From Edaphobacter modestus (GTDB taxonomy: Bacteria > Acidobacteriota > Terriglobia > Terriglobales > Acidobacteriaceae): a DNA stretch of 64,000 nt. The first letter of the stretch is position 1. Every line of letters starts with the position of its first letter. Below the pieces are notes generated by a model. The model saw nothing but the letters and a program-made list of their open reading frames with translations, did not search any database and was not told the DNA's origin. Below are positions 57,482 to 64,000 of the stretch, in pieces. The position numbers were made by a program, and so were the translations under genes. The stretch spans positions 2,170,001 to 2,234,000 of the forward strand of contig NZ_SHKW01000001.1 of assembly GCF_004217555.1 (NCBI RefSeq), given 5' to 3'.

Positions 57482-59224
57482 ATGGACAATATTTCGATCG
57501 CACGTGTGCTGGAGGAGACCGCTTCTCTCCTGGAGATCGACGCAGCCGATCCATTCCGCATCCGCTCCTATCGCCGCGCTGCCGAAGCCGTCGAGCAGCA
57601 GACCGCCCAGCTCGCCTCCCTTGCCGACGATCCCAAACAGCTCCTTGCCATCGCCGGCATCGGCAAAGGCATGGCGGCCAACATCGTCGACATCCTTAGC
57701 ACCGGCTCTACTCCCCTCCGCGACGAGCTTCTCAAAAAATATCGCCCCTCCATGCTCGAGCTCCTGCGGCTCCCCGGCATGGGCCCCAAGACAGTCGCCC
57801 TCATCTGGTCGGCGCTCAATGTCTGCGACATCGACGCCCTAGAAGAGGCCGCCAAGGCCGGCCACCTCAACAAGCTCCCGCGCATGGGCGAAAAGTTCAC
57901 CACCAAGCTCCTCAAGGGAATCGAGGACTACCGCAAGAACTCCAGCCGCTTCCGCATCGACCAGGCCCGCGAACACGCCGAGCGAATCTCCGCGCTCATC
58001 CGTGAATTTCCCGGCATCGACGAAATTACCCCCGCCGGTTCCCTCCGTCGCGGACGCGAGACCGTGGGCGACCTCGACCTCCTCGTCACCGGACCCGCCT
58101 GCGAACCCGACGTCGTTGCAGCAGCCGTTGAGCACGTCGCCTCTCTGCCCCTCATCGACAAGCTCCTCGCGCGCGGCCAGAACAAGGTCAGCTTCACTCT
58201 CCGCAACAACCTCCAGGTCGACGTCCGCCTGCTCCCGCGAGCAAGCTACGGCGCCGCGCTGCAATACTTCACCGGCTCCAAGATGCACAACGTCGCCCTG
58301 CGCCAGCGCGCCATCAAGCGCGGCATGACCCTCAACGAGTATGCTCTCCTCCGCGTCGAAGACAACTCCATCGTCGCCGCCGCCACCGAGGAGCTCATCT
58401 ATCGCGCCCTCGACCTCGACTACATCCCTCCCGAGCTCCGCGAAAACTCCGGCGAGCTCGACGCCGCCGCAAACCACGCGCTGCCCGAACTCATCACCCT
58501 CACCGACATCCGCGGCGACCTCCACATGCACACCGTCGAGACCGACGGCGCCCACACCATCCGCGAGATGGCCGAAGCCGCCCTCTCCCGTGGCCTCCAA
58601 TACATCGCCATCACCGATCACTCCAAAAATCTCGCCATGACCAACGGCATGGACGATCGCCGCGCCATCGCCCACATCCAGCGCATCCGCGAGATCGACA
58701 CCGAGATGCGTGGAAGCATTCGCGTCCTCGCCGGTATCGAGGTCGACATCCTCGCCGAAGGCGAGCTCGATCTCTCCGACGACACCCTCGCCCAGATGGA
58801 CATCGTCGTCGCCAGCGTCCACAGCCGCTTCGATCAGCCCGTCGAGCAGATGACCGACCGCATCCTCCGCGCCATCGAGAACCCTTATGTCCGTATCCTC
58901 GGTCATCCCACCGGACGCAAGGTTCTCAAGCGCGACCCCTACGCCGTCCACATCGAAACCATCCTCAAGCGCGCCTCTGAGCTGGGCGTCGCCGTCGAAC
59001 ACAACGCCAGCCCCGCCCGCGCCGACCTCAACGATCTCCACCTGCGCCTCGCCAAACAACACGGCTGCAGGATCGTCGTAAACACCGACGCCCACTCCAC
59101 CACGGAACTCGATCAGATCCGCTATGGAATCACCCAGCTTCGCCGCGCCTGGCTCACCGCCGCTGACATTCTGAATACCCAGCCCTCCGCCGAAGCTCTG
59201 CTGGCCCAGCTGCGGCCCCGCTGA
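57482..59224 (+). CDS. polX: DNA polymerase/3'-5' exonuclease PolX
   Basis: A 580-residue bacterial PolX. The N-terminal POLXc part has [20 protein letters not shown], the Hh[15 protein letters not shown] and [16 protein letters not shown], and the palm motif [20 protein letters not shown] with two catalytic Asp. The C-terminal PHP domain reads [32 protein letters not shown] and [14 protein letters not shown]. It fills short gaps in base excision repair and has 3'-5' exonuclease activity. Start is ATG 57482. Confidence 0.93.
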   Translation: MDNISIARVLEETASLLEIDAADPFRIRSYRRAAEAVEQQTAQLASLADDPKQLLAIAGIGKGMAANIVDILSTGSTPLRDELLKKYRPSMLELLRLPGMGPKTVALIWSALNVCDIDALEEAAKAGHLNKLPRMGEKFTTKLLKGIEDYRKNSSRFRIDQAREHAERISALIREFPGIDEITPAGSLRRGRETVGDLDLLVTGPACEPDVVAAAVEHVASLPLIDKLLARGQNKVSFTLRNNLQVDVRLLPRASYGAALQYFTGSKMHNVALRQRAIKRGMTLNEYALLRVEDNSIVAAATEELIYRALDLDYIPPELRENSGELDAAANHALPELITLTDIRGDLHMHTVETDGAHTIREMAEAALSRGLQYIAITDHSKNLAMTNGMDDRRAIAHIQRIREIDTEMRGSIRVLAGIEVDILAEGELDLSDDTLAQMDIVVASVHSRFDQPVEQMTDRILRAIENPYVRILGHPTGRKVLKRDPYAVHIETILKRASELGVAVEHNASPARADLNDLHLRLAKQHGCRIVVNTDAHSTTELDQIRYGITQLRRAWLTAADILNTQPSAEALLAQLRPR

Positions 59225-59233
59225 ATCTCTGAT

Positions 59234-59731
59234 TCAAGGCGCGGACGATTCACGCCATAGCGTCCGCGAGACCGCCAACGCGACCAGCACGCCAAAACTC
59301 ACTTCGAAGAACCTTTCCGCAGCAGTCTTCCAGTAAGGAAGATGACTCGGAATCAGCATGATGATCGACGCCGTAACTCCCGCCATCCTCCCCGCATTCT
59401 TCAGCTGCATTAGCTGCGGCAACACCATGCACATCAGAATGGCAAGGGCATAAACCAGCGGGCTCCCATGCCACACATTGCCGGCTCCCCAGCCGATAAC
59501 CGCCCCAATCGCCGTGCCGACGATGCGGTCCAGAGAAATCGTCCACGTATCCCGAACCGTCGACTGCAGAACGACAATCGCACTGACACACGCCCAATAC
59601 CCTTGCGATAATCGAAACACCCGCCCAAGAACCAGGCACAGGCAGGCGGCAATCGTCGTCTTGATTCCGTGTTTCCAGTTCACCCTCGACAGCCATGCGA
59701 TCAATTGGATACTCCCGGCAGGCTTCGCCAC
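59234..59731 (-). CDS. FUSC-like membrane protein, short form
   Basis: A 165-residue membrane protein with four to five predicted helices: IKTTIAACLCLVLGRVFRL, YWACVSAIVVLQSTVRDTW, IVGTAIGAVIGWGAGNVW, LVYALAILMCMVLPQLM. The order with SLDRIVGTAIGA resembles the N-terminal membrane half of the FUSC/aromatic acid exporter family. The soluble C-terminal domain normally present is absent, so it may work as a small oligomer or be truncated. It is divergent from ctaB, whose upstream region it overlaps slightly. Confidence 0.7.
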   Translation of the reverse strand: MAKPAGSIQLIAWLSRVNWKHGIKTTIAACLCLVLGRVFRLSQGYWACVSAIVVLQSTVRDTWTISLDRIVGTAIGAVIGWGAGNVWHGSPLVYALAILMCMVLPQLMQLKNAGRMAGVTASIIMLIPSHLPYWKTAAERFFEVSFGVLVALAVSRTLWRESSAP

Positions 59732-59778
59732 GTCTCGCCTTAGACGAATCGCCCTTCAAAAAAGGTTATCCTTACAAC

Positions 59779-60744
59779 GTGGCCCAATCCGCGACAACCC
59801 CGGCAGCAATCTCTTCCCAGAAAGCAAGGGCAGAGCCGGGCCTTCTTGCCGATTACGCTACCCTCTTCAAGCTCCGTGTCTCGGTCATGGTCGTCATTAC
59901 CGCGGGCGCCGGCTTCTATCTCGCCTCGCTGGCCAGCGGAATCAGTCCGTTCCACGCCGGCCTCATCCAGGCGTTGGCCGGAATCGCCGTCGTGACCTGC
60001 GGCTCCAGTGCCCTGAATCAGGCCCTCGAGCGGCGCACCGACGCCCTCATGCGCCGCACCTCCAACCGTCCCATGGCAGCCGGCAGAATCTCCCTCGCCC
60101 ACGGCCTCATTCTCGGATTCTCAGCCATCTTCTTCGGCTCACTCTACCTCGCCCACACCACCAATGTCCTCACCGGAACCCTCACCCTGATCACCGCGGT
60201 GGGTTACGTCGGAATCTACACGCCGCTCAAGCGCCTCACCGTCCTCAACACCTTCATCGGTGCCTTTCCCGGCGCACTCCCACCGCTCATCGGCTGGACC
60301 GCCGCGCGCGGCGTCATCGAGTGGCCAGCCATCGCCCTCTTCGCCATCCTCTTCGTCTGGCAGTTCCCTCACTTCATGGCCATCGGCTGGATGTACCGCG
60401 AAGACTACGCCTCCGCCGGAATCCGGCTCACTCCCACCCAGCCGGACGAGGTCTTCGCCGCTCGCTCGACGGTCATCCAGTCCCTCTTCTACGCCGTCCT
60501 CATGGTGCCCGTCAGCATGTGGCCCACCTGGCTTGGAGTCACAGGGCACATCTACGAGGTCGCCGCCGCCATCCTCTCGCTTGGCTATCTCTGGTACACC
60601 CTCCGTTTTGCGCGCATCACCCGCAACCCCAGCGCGCCGGAGTCTCGTACCTACGCACGCGATCTCCTCAAGGCATCGGTGATCTACCTTCCCCTCCTCA
60701 TGGCCGCATTGATGCTCGACGCGAAAGGACGCCTGCTCTTCTGA
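59779..60744 (+). CDS. ctaB: protohaem IX farnesyltransferase
   Basis: A 321-residue UbiA-family enzyme starting with GTG at 59779 (an upstream ATG at 59695 overlaps the divergent gene). The first prenyl-binding motif is seen as SSALNQALERRTDALMRRTS with NRPMAAGRIS; VGIYTPLKRLTVLNTFIGAF and PGALPPLIGWTAARG mark the second. Nine membrane helices are expected. It makes haem O from haem B for cytochrome oxidase. It overlaps the DUF420 gene by one base. Confidence 0.92.
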   Translation: MAQSATTPAAISSQKARAEPGLLADYATLFKLRVSVMVVITAGAGFYLASLASGISPFHAGLIQALAGIAVVTCGSSALNQALERRTDALMRRTSNRPMAAGRISLAHGLILGFSAIFFGSLYLAHTTNVLTGTLTLITAVGYVGIYTPLKRLTVLNTFIGAFPGALPPLIGWTAARGVIEWPAIALFAILFVWQFPHFMAIGWMYREDYASAGIRLTPTQPDEVFAARSTVIQSLFYAVLMVPVSMWPTWLGVTGHIYEVAAAILSLGYLWYTLRFARITRNPSAPESRTYARDLLKASVIYLPLLMAALMLDAKGRLLF

Positions 60745-61301
60745 TGAACGTACGCACGACTCAGTCCTCTGCCCCCCTTCGCACTCCTCCCTCCGTCATT
60801 GCCTCCATCATTGCGGTCAGCGCGGTTGCCAGCGCCTTCATCTGCTGGCTGGTCTACTTCCACGCCCCCACCGACGTCGCCGGAACCCAGCTCCGTTCCC
60901 TTCCCCTGGTCAACGCGATCCTTAATGCCCTTTCGACCGTCGCTCTGCTTATCGGCTACCGGTTTATCCGCGCAGGCAAAATACCGCAACATCGCGCGGT
61001 CATGTTCACCGCCTTCATCTTCTCCTCCATCTTCCTCGTCTCGTACCTGGTTAACTTCACCCTGCACGGCGAGACACACTTCAACCGGCTCAGCCCCTGG
61101 TGGCCCTTCTACTGGAAGCTGCTGGCCTCGCACATCCTGCTCTCGATCATCGCCCTGCCGATGATCCTCATCACCTTCTTCCTCTCGCTCACCGGCCGCT
61201 TCCCCGCGCACAGAACACTGGCGCGCTACACCTGGCCCATCTGGCTCTACGTCTCCGTCACCGGGGTGATCGTCTACTGGATGCAATCGGCGATCCACTA
61301 A
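60744..61301 (+). CDS. DUF420 membrane protein (CtaM-like)
   Basis: A 185-residue protein with five predicted membrane helices and the DUF420 pattern: LPLVNAILNALSTVALLIGY, RAVMFTAFIFSSIFLVSYLV, HETHFN-like GETHFNR and HILLSIIALPMILITFFLSL. ATG 60744 shares a base with the ctaB stop (TGATG). DUF420 proteins such as YozB/CtaM are needed for assembly of haem A-type oxidases, and the coupling to ctaB supports that role here. Conserved His residues could bind haem or metal. Confidence 0.85.
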   Translation: MNVRTTQSSAPLRTPPSVIASIIAVSAVASAFICWLVYFHAPTDVAGTQLRSLPLVNAILNALSTVALLIGYRFIRAGKIPQHRAVMFTAFIFSSIFLVSYLVNFTLHGETHFNRLSPWWPFYWKLLASHILLSIIALPMILITFFLSLTGRFPAHRTLARYTWPIWLYVSVTGVIVYWMQSAIH

Positions 61302-61332
61302 CCAACGCACGTCCCAGGCACTTTCCGGTCCC

Positions 61333-61557
61333 ATGCAACCTGACACACGAAAACTTCTTCGCACCGGCCTCTGGATCTTCGGAACAGGAGCCGCCGCCGC
61401 GCTCGCCATGCACACCCTCTTCGGCGGAATCGGCCGCCAGGGACCGCACACCAACCTCGGCTGGCTCGCTCTCATGGTTGCCATGGGTTGCCTCCCCACC
61501 GGTACCCTCACCCTCCTCCTCGCCTTCATGAAGCTCTACGCCGACCGCCGCCGCTAA
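61333..61557 (+). CDS. small two-helix membrane protein
   Basis: A 74-residue protein with two membrane helices (LWIFGTGAAAALAMHTLFGG and LALMVAMGCLPTGTLTLLLA) and basic ends. It lies 31 bases after the DUF420 gene on the same strand and may belong to the ctaB operon. No family recognised; an oxidase-assembly accessory is one possibility but unproven. Confidence 0.6.
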   Translation: MQPDTRKLLRTGLWIFGTGAAAALAMHTLFGGIGRQGPHTNLGWLALMVAMGCLPTGTLTLLLAFMKLYADRRR

Positions 61558-61572
61558 CCACGGCCCTTATCC

Positions 61573-61666
61573 CGGCCGCCACAACCCTCTGCCTCGTCAC
61601 AGCTTTCCGCCGCCACGCCCTCTGCCTCGCCACAGCCCTTCCGCCGCCACAGCCGTCTGCCTCGCC
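61573..61666. repeat. 33-base tandem repeat, about 2.8 copies
   Basis: Units of the form CCGCCGCCACRSCCCTCTGC followed by CTCGCCACAGCCCTT recur three times with a few changes. It is a minisatellite in the gap after the small membrane protein. Confidence 0.7.
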
Positions 61667-61730
61667 GTTCTGAGCCGAAGCCGAAGAATCCAGCATTCCC
61701 GTGTACCTCGTTCTTCCCCAGCCCAACGGA

Positions 61731-61777
61731 GTGTCATCCTGAGCGAAGCCCGAAGGGCGAAGTCGAAGGACCTGCGG
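61731..61777. repeat. dispersed 47-base repeat, copy 2
   Basis: Matches 39668-39714 at 45 of 47 positions in the same orientation. The shared core contains GCCC-GAA-GGGC. Shorter relatives flank it at 61667-61691 and 61812-61840. Confidence 0.85.
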
Positions 61778-61944
61778 TTCCCCTCTCTGGCCCCACAAAT
61801 TCCAACTCCTCGTCATTCTGAGGCGAAGCCGAAGAATCCCAGTATTTCCGCCCAGACCATCACCATCACTCCCAGGGGTACAAACCGCGCCCTCCCCCAT
61901 CTGCTATCCTCAACCTTCAGAACTGAACAAATCGGAGCATCAGA

Positions 61945-62424
61945 ATGGCAAAAGGCGTCAATAAGGTATTTCTTCTCGGCAACGTAGGCAAAGACCCCGA
62001 GATCCGTTCCACAGCAGGAGGCACCATCGTCGCAAGCTTCTCTCTCGCGACCGCCGACCGCGCCAAGGACCAGCAGGGAAACTGGCAGGACAAGACCGAA
62101 TGGCACAACCTCGTCGCCTTCAACCGCACCGCCGAAATCATCCGCGACTACGTCAAAAAGGGCACGCAGATCTTCGTAGAAGGCAAGATCCAGACCCGTT
62201 CGTGGGACGACAAGGAATCCGGCCAGAAGAAGTACCGCACCGAGATTCTGGTCAATGAAATGAGCCTGCTCGGCGGTGGCCCGGGCCGCGGCGAAGGCGC
62301 AGGCGCAAGCGCAAGCTCAGGCGGCTACTCCCGCTCCAACACCAGCAGCTTCGACCAGCGCACGCCCGCCGCTCAGCCGGACTACGCCGATCAGGGCATC
62401 ACCGACGACGATATCCCGTTTTAA
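61945..62424 (+). CDS. ssb: single-stranded DNA-binding protein
   Basis: A 159-residue SSB. The OB fold reads NKVFLLGNVGKDPEIRSTAG, GTIVASFSLATADRAKD, TEWHNLVAFNRTAEIIRDYV and GTQIFVEGKIQTRSW. A flexible Gly/Ser/Ala linker follows and the acidic tip is DDDIPF, the site that recruits repair proteins. ATG 61945 follows GGAG. Confidence 0.96.
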   Translation: MAKGVNKVFLLGNVGKDPEIRSTAGGTIVASFSLATADRAKDQQGNWQDKTEWHNLVAFNRTAEIIRDYVKKGTQIFVEGKIQTRSWDDKESGQKKYRTEILVNEMSLLGGGPGRGEGAGASASSGGYSRSNTSSFDQRTPAAQPDYADQGITDDDIPF

Positions 62425-62499
62425 CCTCCCCTGAAATACAGGGAAAAAGTCTCCATGAGACCGGCCGGCTCATCGGTCCGGGCAGACAGCCTCATAAGC

Positions 62500-62536
62500 A
62501 ATCAGGGCGAACCACGGAAGCTGGTTCGCCCTGATT
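62500..62536. terminator. strong hairpin between ssb and cytochrome gene
   Basis: AATCAGGGCGAACCA (62500-62514) and TGGTTCGCCCTGATT (62522-62536) form a perfect 15-bp stem with a seven-base loop. There is no long U-tract, but it lies between two converging genes and probably ends both transcripts. Confidence 0.7.
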
Positions 62537-62559
62537 GGCGTAGGTCTGACTGTTAAGCG

Positions 62560-64000
62560 TTATCGTCTTCTTCGCGGGGGGGCGGGTGCTTTGTTAAGCC
62601 CTGGCGAGGTGACAAAGCCATCCGTCAGCGTTTTAAGGAAAGCGACGACGTCATCTTCCTCATCGCTGGATAAACCCAGATTGCCCAACTGGGTCGTATT
62701 TAGCGTGGCCGGGTACTCAGGCTCTGGCCAGCAAGTTACCTTTTCACCCTTTGAACCCTGCTCGCAACGCGGCAGTACCTGTGAGGTGTTATAGAAGTGA
62801 ACGACTTCTTTCAGGCTCTTTAGATACCCGTTGTGCATATACTCCTTGACGAAGTCAGGCCGCGGTCTCTTGTCTACGTTGCGCACGGTGGCGGTTTGAA
62901 ACGTACCGTTGAACAGTGGCGCGAGCTGTTTCCACTGCAGCGGATTCGGATTGAGCGTACTGCTGCTGAGCATGGCCCCTACTCCCAAATCGAGGAAGGC
63001 CAAGCCCAAGGGATTCGCCGTATATCCATACTGGTCGGGCTTGTCCTCGCAGTAGTACGGCAGAGCTAGATTCTTGGGGAGACCAATATTGTTTGCCGTG
63101 AAATCGGTGAAGAGCGGTGCCACATCGGCCGCCGCCAGGTTGATTGGTGAGTCTGCCGCAGTGCCGCTCAGATGGCATTGATTGCAACCCGCTTTGCCGT
63201 TGAACAAGTTGTAGCCGTTCCGTTCTTTGGCAGATAAATCTGCATTGCCGGCGAGATAGGCGTCGAACTTCGAGGCGAAAGGACTGACATCGGCTGAAGC
63301 TTCATACGATGCCATTGCCATCGTCATGTGGTCATACGTGGAGTTTGATGTTCCACGATCGACAGCGCTGAGATGTACCGGGAGTGGATCGTTCGCAGGA
63401 GGTGGACCTGGCGTGGCGCATATCGTGGCGACATTGCCAGGCCATTGAATCGCGAACGATTGAGCGCCCCAGATCTGCATGATCAGCGAAGCATATGGGC
63501 GTTGTGACGCCTTCCAAACCACGCATGCCGTGTCGATATTACCCATCTCCACGGGATTCACCGGCGGTCCTTGTGCCTGTTCTGCCGCTGGATTGTCGAG
63601 CTTGATTCCAGTGGCGCGCATATCCCAGAAATTGCCGCCATAGAAACTCCCTTGCGTTTCGTTGTAGTGCAGGATTGGGGCGAAGGCGGCGTACGCATAG
63701 CTTTGGGGATTTCTTGGACCGAAACGGTAGTTCGGTGCTGGCGGTGTTGCATTGGTAACTGCAATCCCGCCAGCCTGAGCGGAGGTGGTTGCATTGAAGA
63801 CACTCGAAGAGCCTCTAAATCCTGTGTACGGTACATGGCAGGTCGCGCAGGCGATGTTCCCGAGCGGGGACAGGTTCACGTCGTAAATCTCAACTGCACC
63901 GAGCAAGGTGATCTGGTGATACAGGTCCAGCGAAGACGCCTGTGCGACCTGCTGGAGCAAGTTTGATTCCGTGAGGTTGATAAACGCGACCGCCGTCGCG
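62560..64000 (-). CDS. di-haem cytochrome c peroxidase family protein (partial)
   Basis: At least 466 residues, open to the window edge, so the N-terminus is missing. Two haem c sites are present: NIACATCHVPYTGF and GKAGCNQCHLSGTA, each CxxCH. The body has NTACVVWKASQRPYASLIMQ, VAPLFTDFTANNIGLPKNLA and TVRNVDKRPRPDFVKEYMHN, typical of the CcpA/MauG family. It ends in LTDGFVTSPGLNKAP and Arg. Proteins of this family reduce peroxide or oxidise substrates in the periplasm. The TTG at 63960 is not the true start. Confidence 0.87.
   Translation of the reverse strand, partial: ATAVAFINLTESNLLQQVAQASSLDLYHQITLLGAVEIYDVNLSPLGNIACATCHVPYTGFRGSSSVFNATTSAQAGGIAVTNATPPAPNYRFGPRNPQSYAYAAFAPILHYNETQGSFYGGNFWDMRATGIKLDNPAAEQAQGPPVNPVEMGNIDTACVVWKASQRPYASLIMQIWGAQSFAIQWPGNVATICATPGPPPANDPLPVHLSAVDRGTSNSTYDHMTMAMASYEASADVSPFASKFDAYLAGNADLSAKERNGYNLFNGKAGCNQCHLSGTAADSPINLAAADVAPLFTDFTANNIGLPKNLALPYYCEDKPDQYGYTANPLGLAFLDLGVGAMLSSSTLNPNPLQWKQLAPLFNGTFQTATVRNVDKRPRPDFVKEYMHNGYLKSLKEVVHFYNTSQVLPRCEQGSKGEKVTCWPEPEYPATLNTTQLGNLGLSSDEEDDVVAFLKTLTDGFVTSPGLNKAPAPPRRRR

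Larger units (their letters stand above)
61558..61944. other. intergenic with repeats before ssb
   Basis: These 387 bases include a short tandem array (61573-61666), three pieces of dispersed repeat (61667-61691, 61731-61777, 61812-61840) and the ssb promoter region. No gene is supported. Confidence 0.55.

Overview
The window looks like a chromosomal segment of an Acidobacteriota member (class Terriglobia; Granulicella, Terriglobus or Edaphobacter-like). This is inferred from gene content: a split F-type ATP synthase operon with paired b and b' subunits, a fused AroD-AroE enzyme, BshC, an efflux RND operon, secreted lipoproteins with beta-propellers, and a 47-base dispersed repeat in intergenic DNA. 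The DNA is GC-rich, except for a visibly AT-rich patch near 39.8-40.0 kb. No phylogenetic marker was compared, so the taxonomic call is inference.

Region 1-6.9 kb is accessory-like. It carries a MarR-GNAT fusion regulator, a secreted proline iminopeptidase-type hydrolase, three gene remnants (a luciferase-like tail, a Nudix domain without its front half, a DinB/Pol IV C-terminal half), a LysR regulator, a small excisionase-like HTH protein and a tyrosine integrase that stops 5 bases from the 3' end of tRNA-Val(CAC). This is the arrangement of an element inserted at a tRNA gene; the distal attachment site was not found in the window.

Region 7-24.2 kb holds an ECF sigma factor, its zinc anti-sigma factor and a secreted DUF3106 protein; two exported proteins (thioredoxin-fold, Ig-like); proline dehydrogenase; a seven-bladed propeller lipoprotein; a GT2 glycosyltransferase divergent from SppA; an HU-family protein; and an outer membrane factor-adaptor-pump operon (TolC/HlyD/CusA type) preceded by a small membrane protein.

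Region 24.2-38 kb holds a DHA2 drug exporter and a TetR regulator that share a palindromic upstream site, a PgeF-type laccase-domain protein, AroDE, the seven-gene ATP synthase operon b'-b-delta-alpha-gamma-beta-epsilon (a and c subunit genes absent here), and the hfq-hflX pair. The gamma subunit has an insertion of about 40 residues at the place where chloroplast and cyanobacterial gamma carry their regulatory insert.

Region 38-48.1 kb holds a DegT aminotransferase, a repeat-rich convergent intergenic region (thirteen 19-base repeats, the dispersed repeat, an AT-rich patch), SH3 and propeller lipoproteins, an M28 peptidase, the peroxide-defence cluster perR-katA-ahpC-ahpD with a candidate PerR box and a strong katA terminator, and fabI.

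Region 48.1-64 kb holds an amidohydrolase, an ABC-F (Uup-type) ATPase, a small two-Cys protein, a GH2 glycosidase, bshC, a Nudix ADP-ribose pyrophosphatase, a cold-shock protein with a 5' leader hairpin, PolX, a FUSC-like membrane protein, the ctaB-DUF420 cytochrome oxidase assembly pair, ssb, and a di-haem cytochrome c peroxidase that runs off the right edge.

No clearly novel multi-gene system was identified. The most unusual signals are the gamma-subunit insertion, the shared TetR/MFS operator, the 39.4-40.05 kb repeat region, the hairpins over the proline dehydrogenase and csp leaders, and the cluster of decayed genes beside the integrase.
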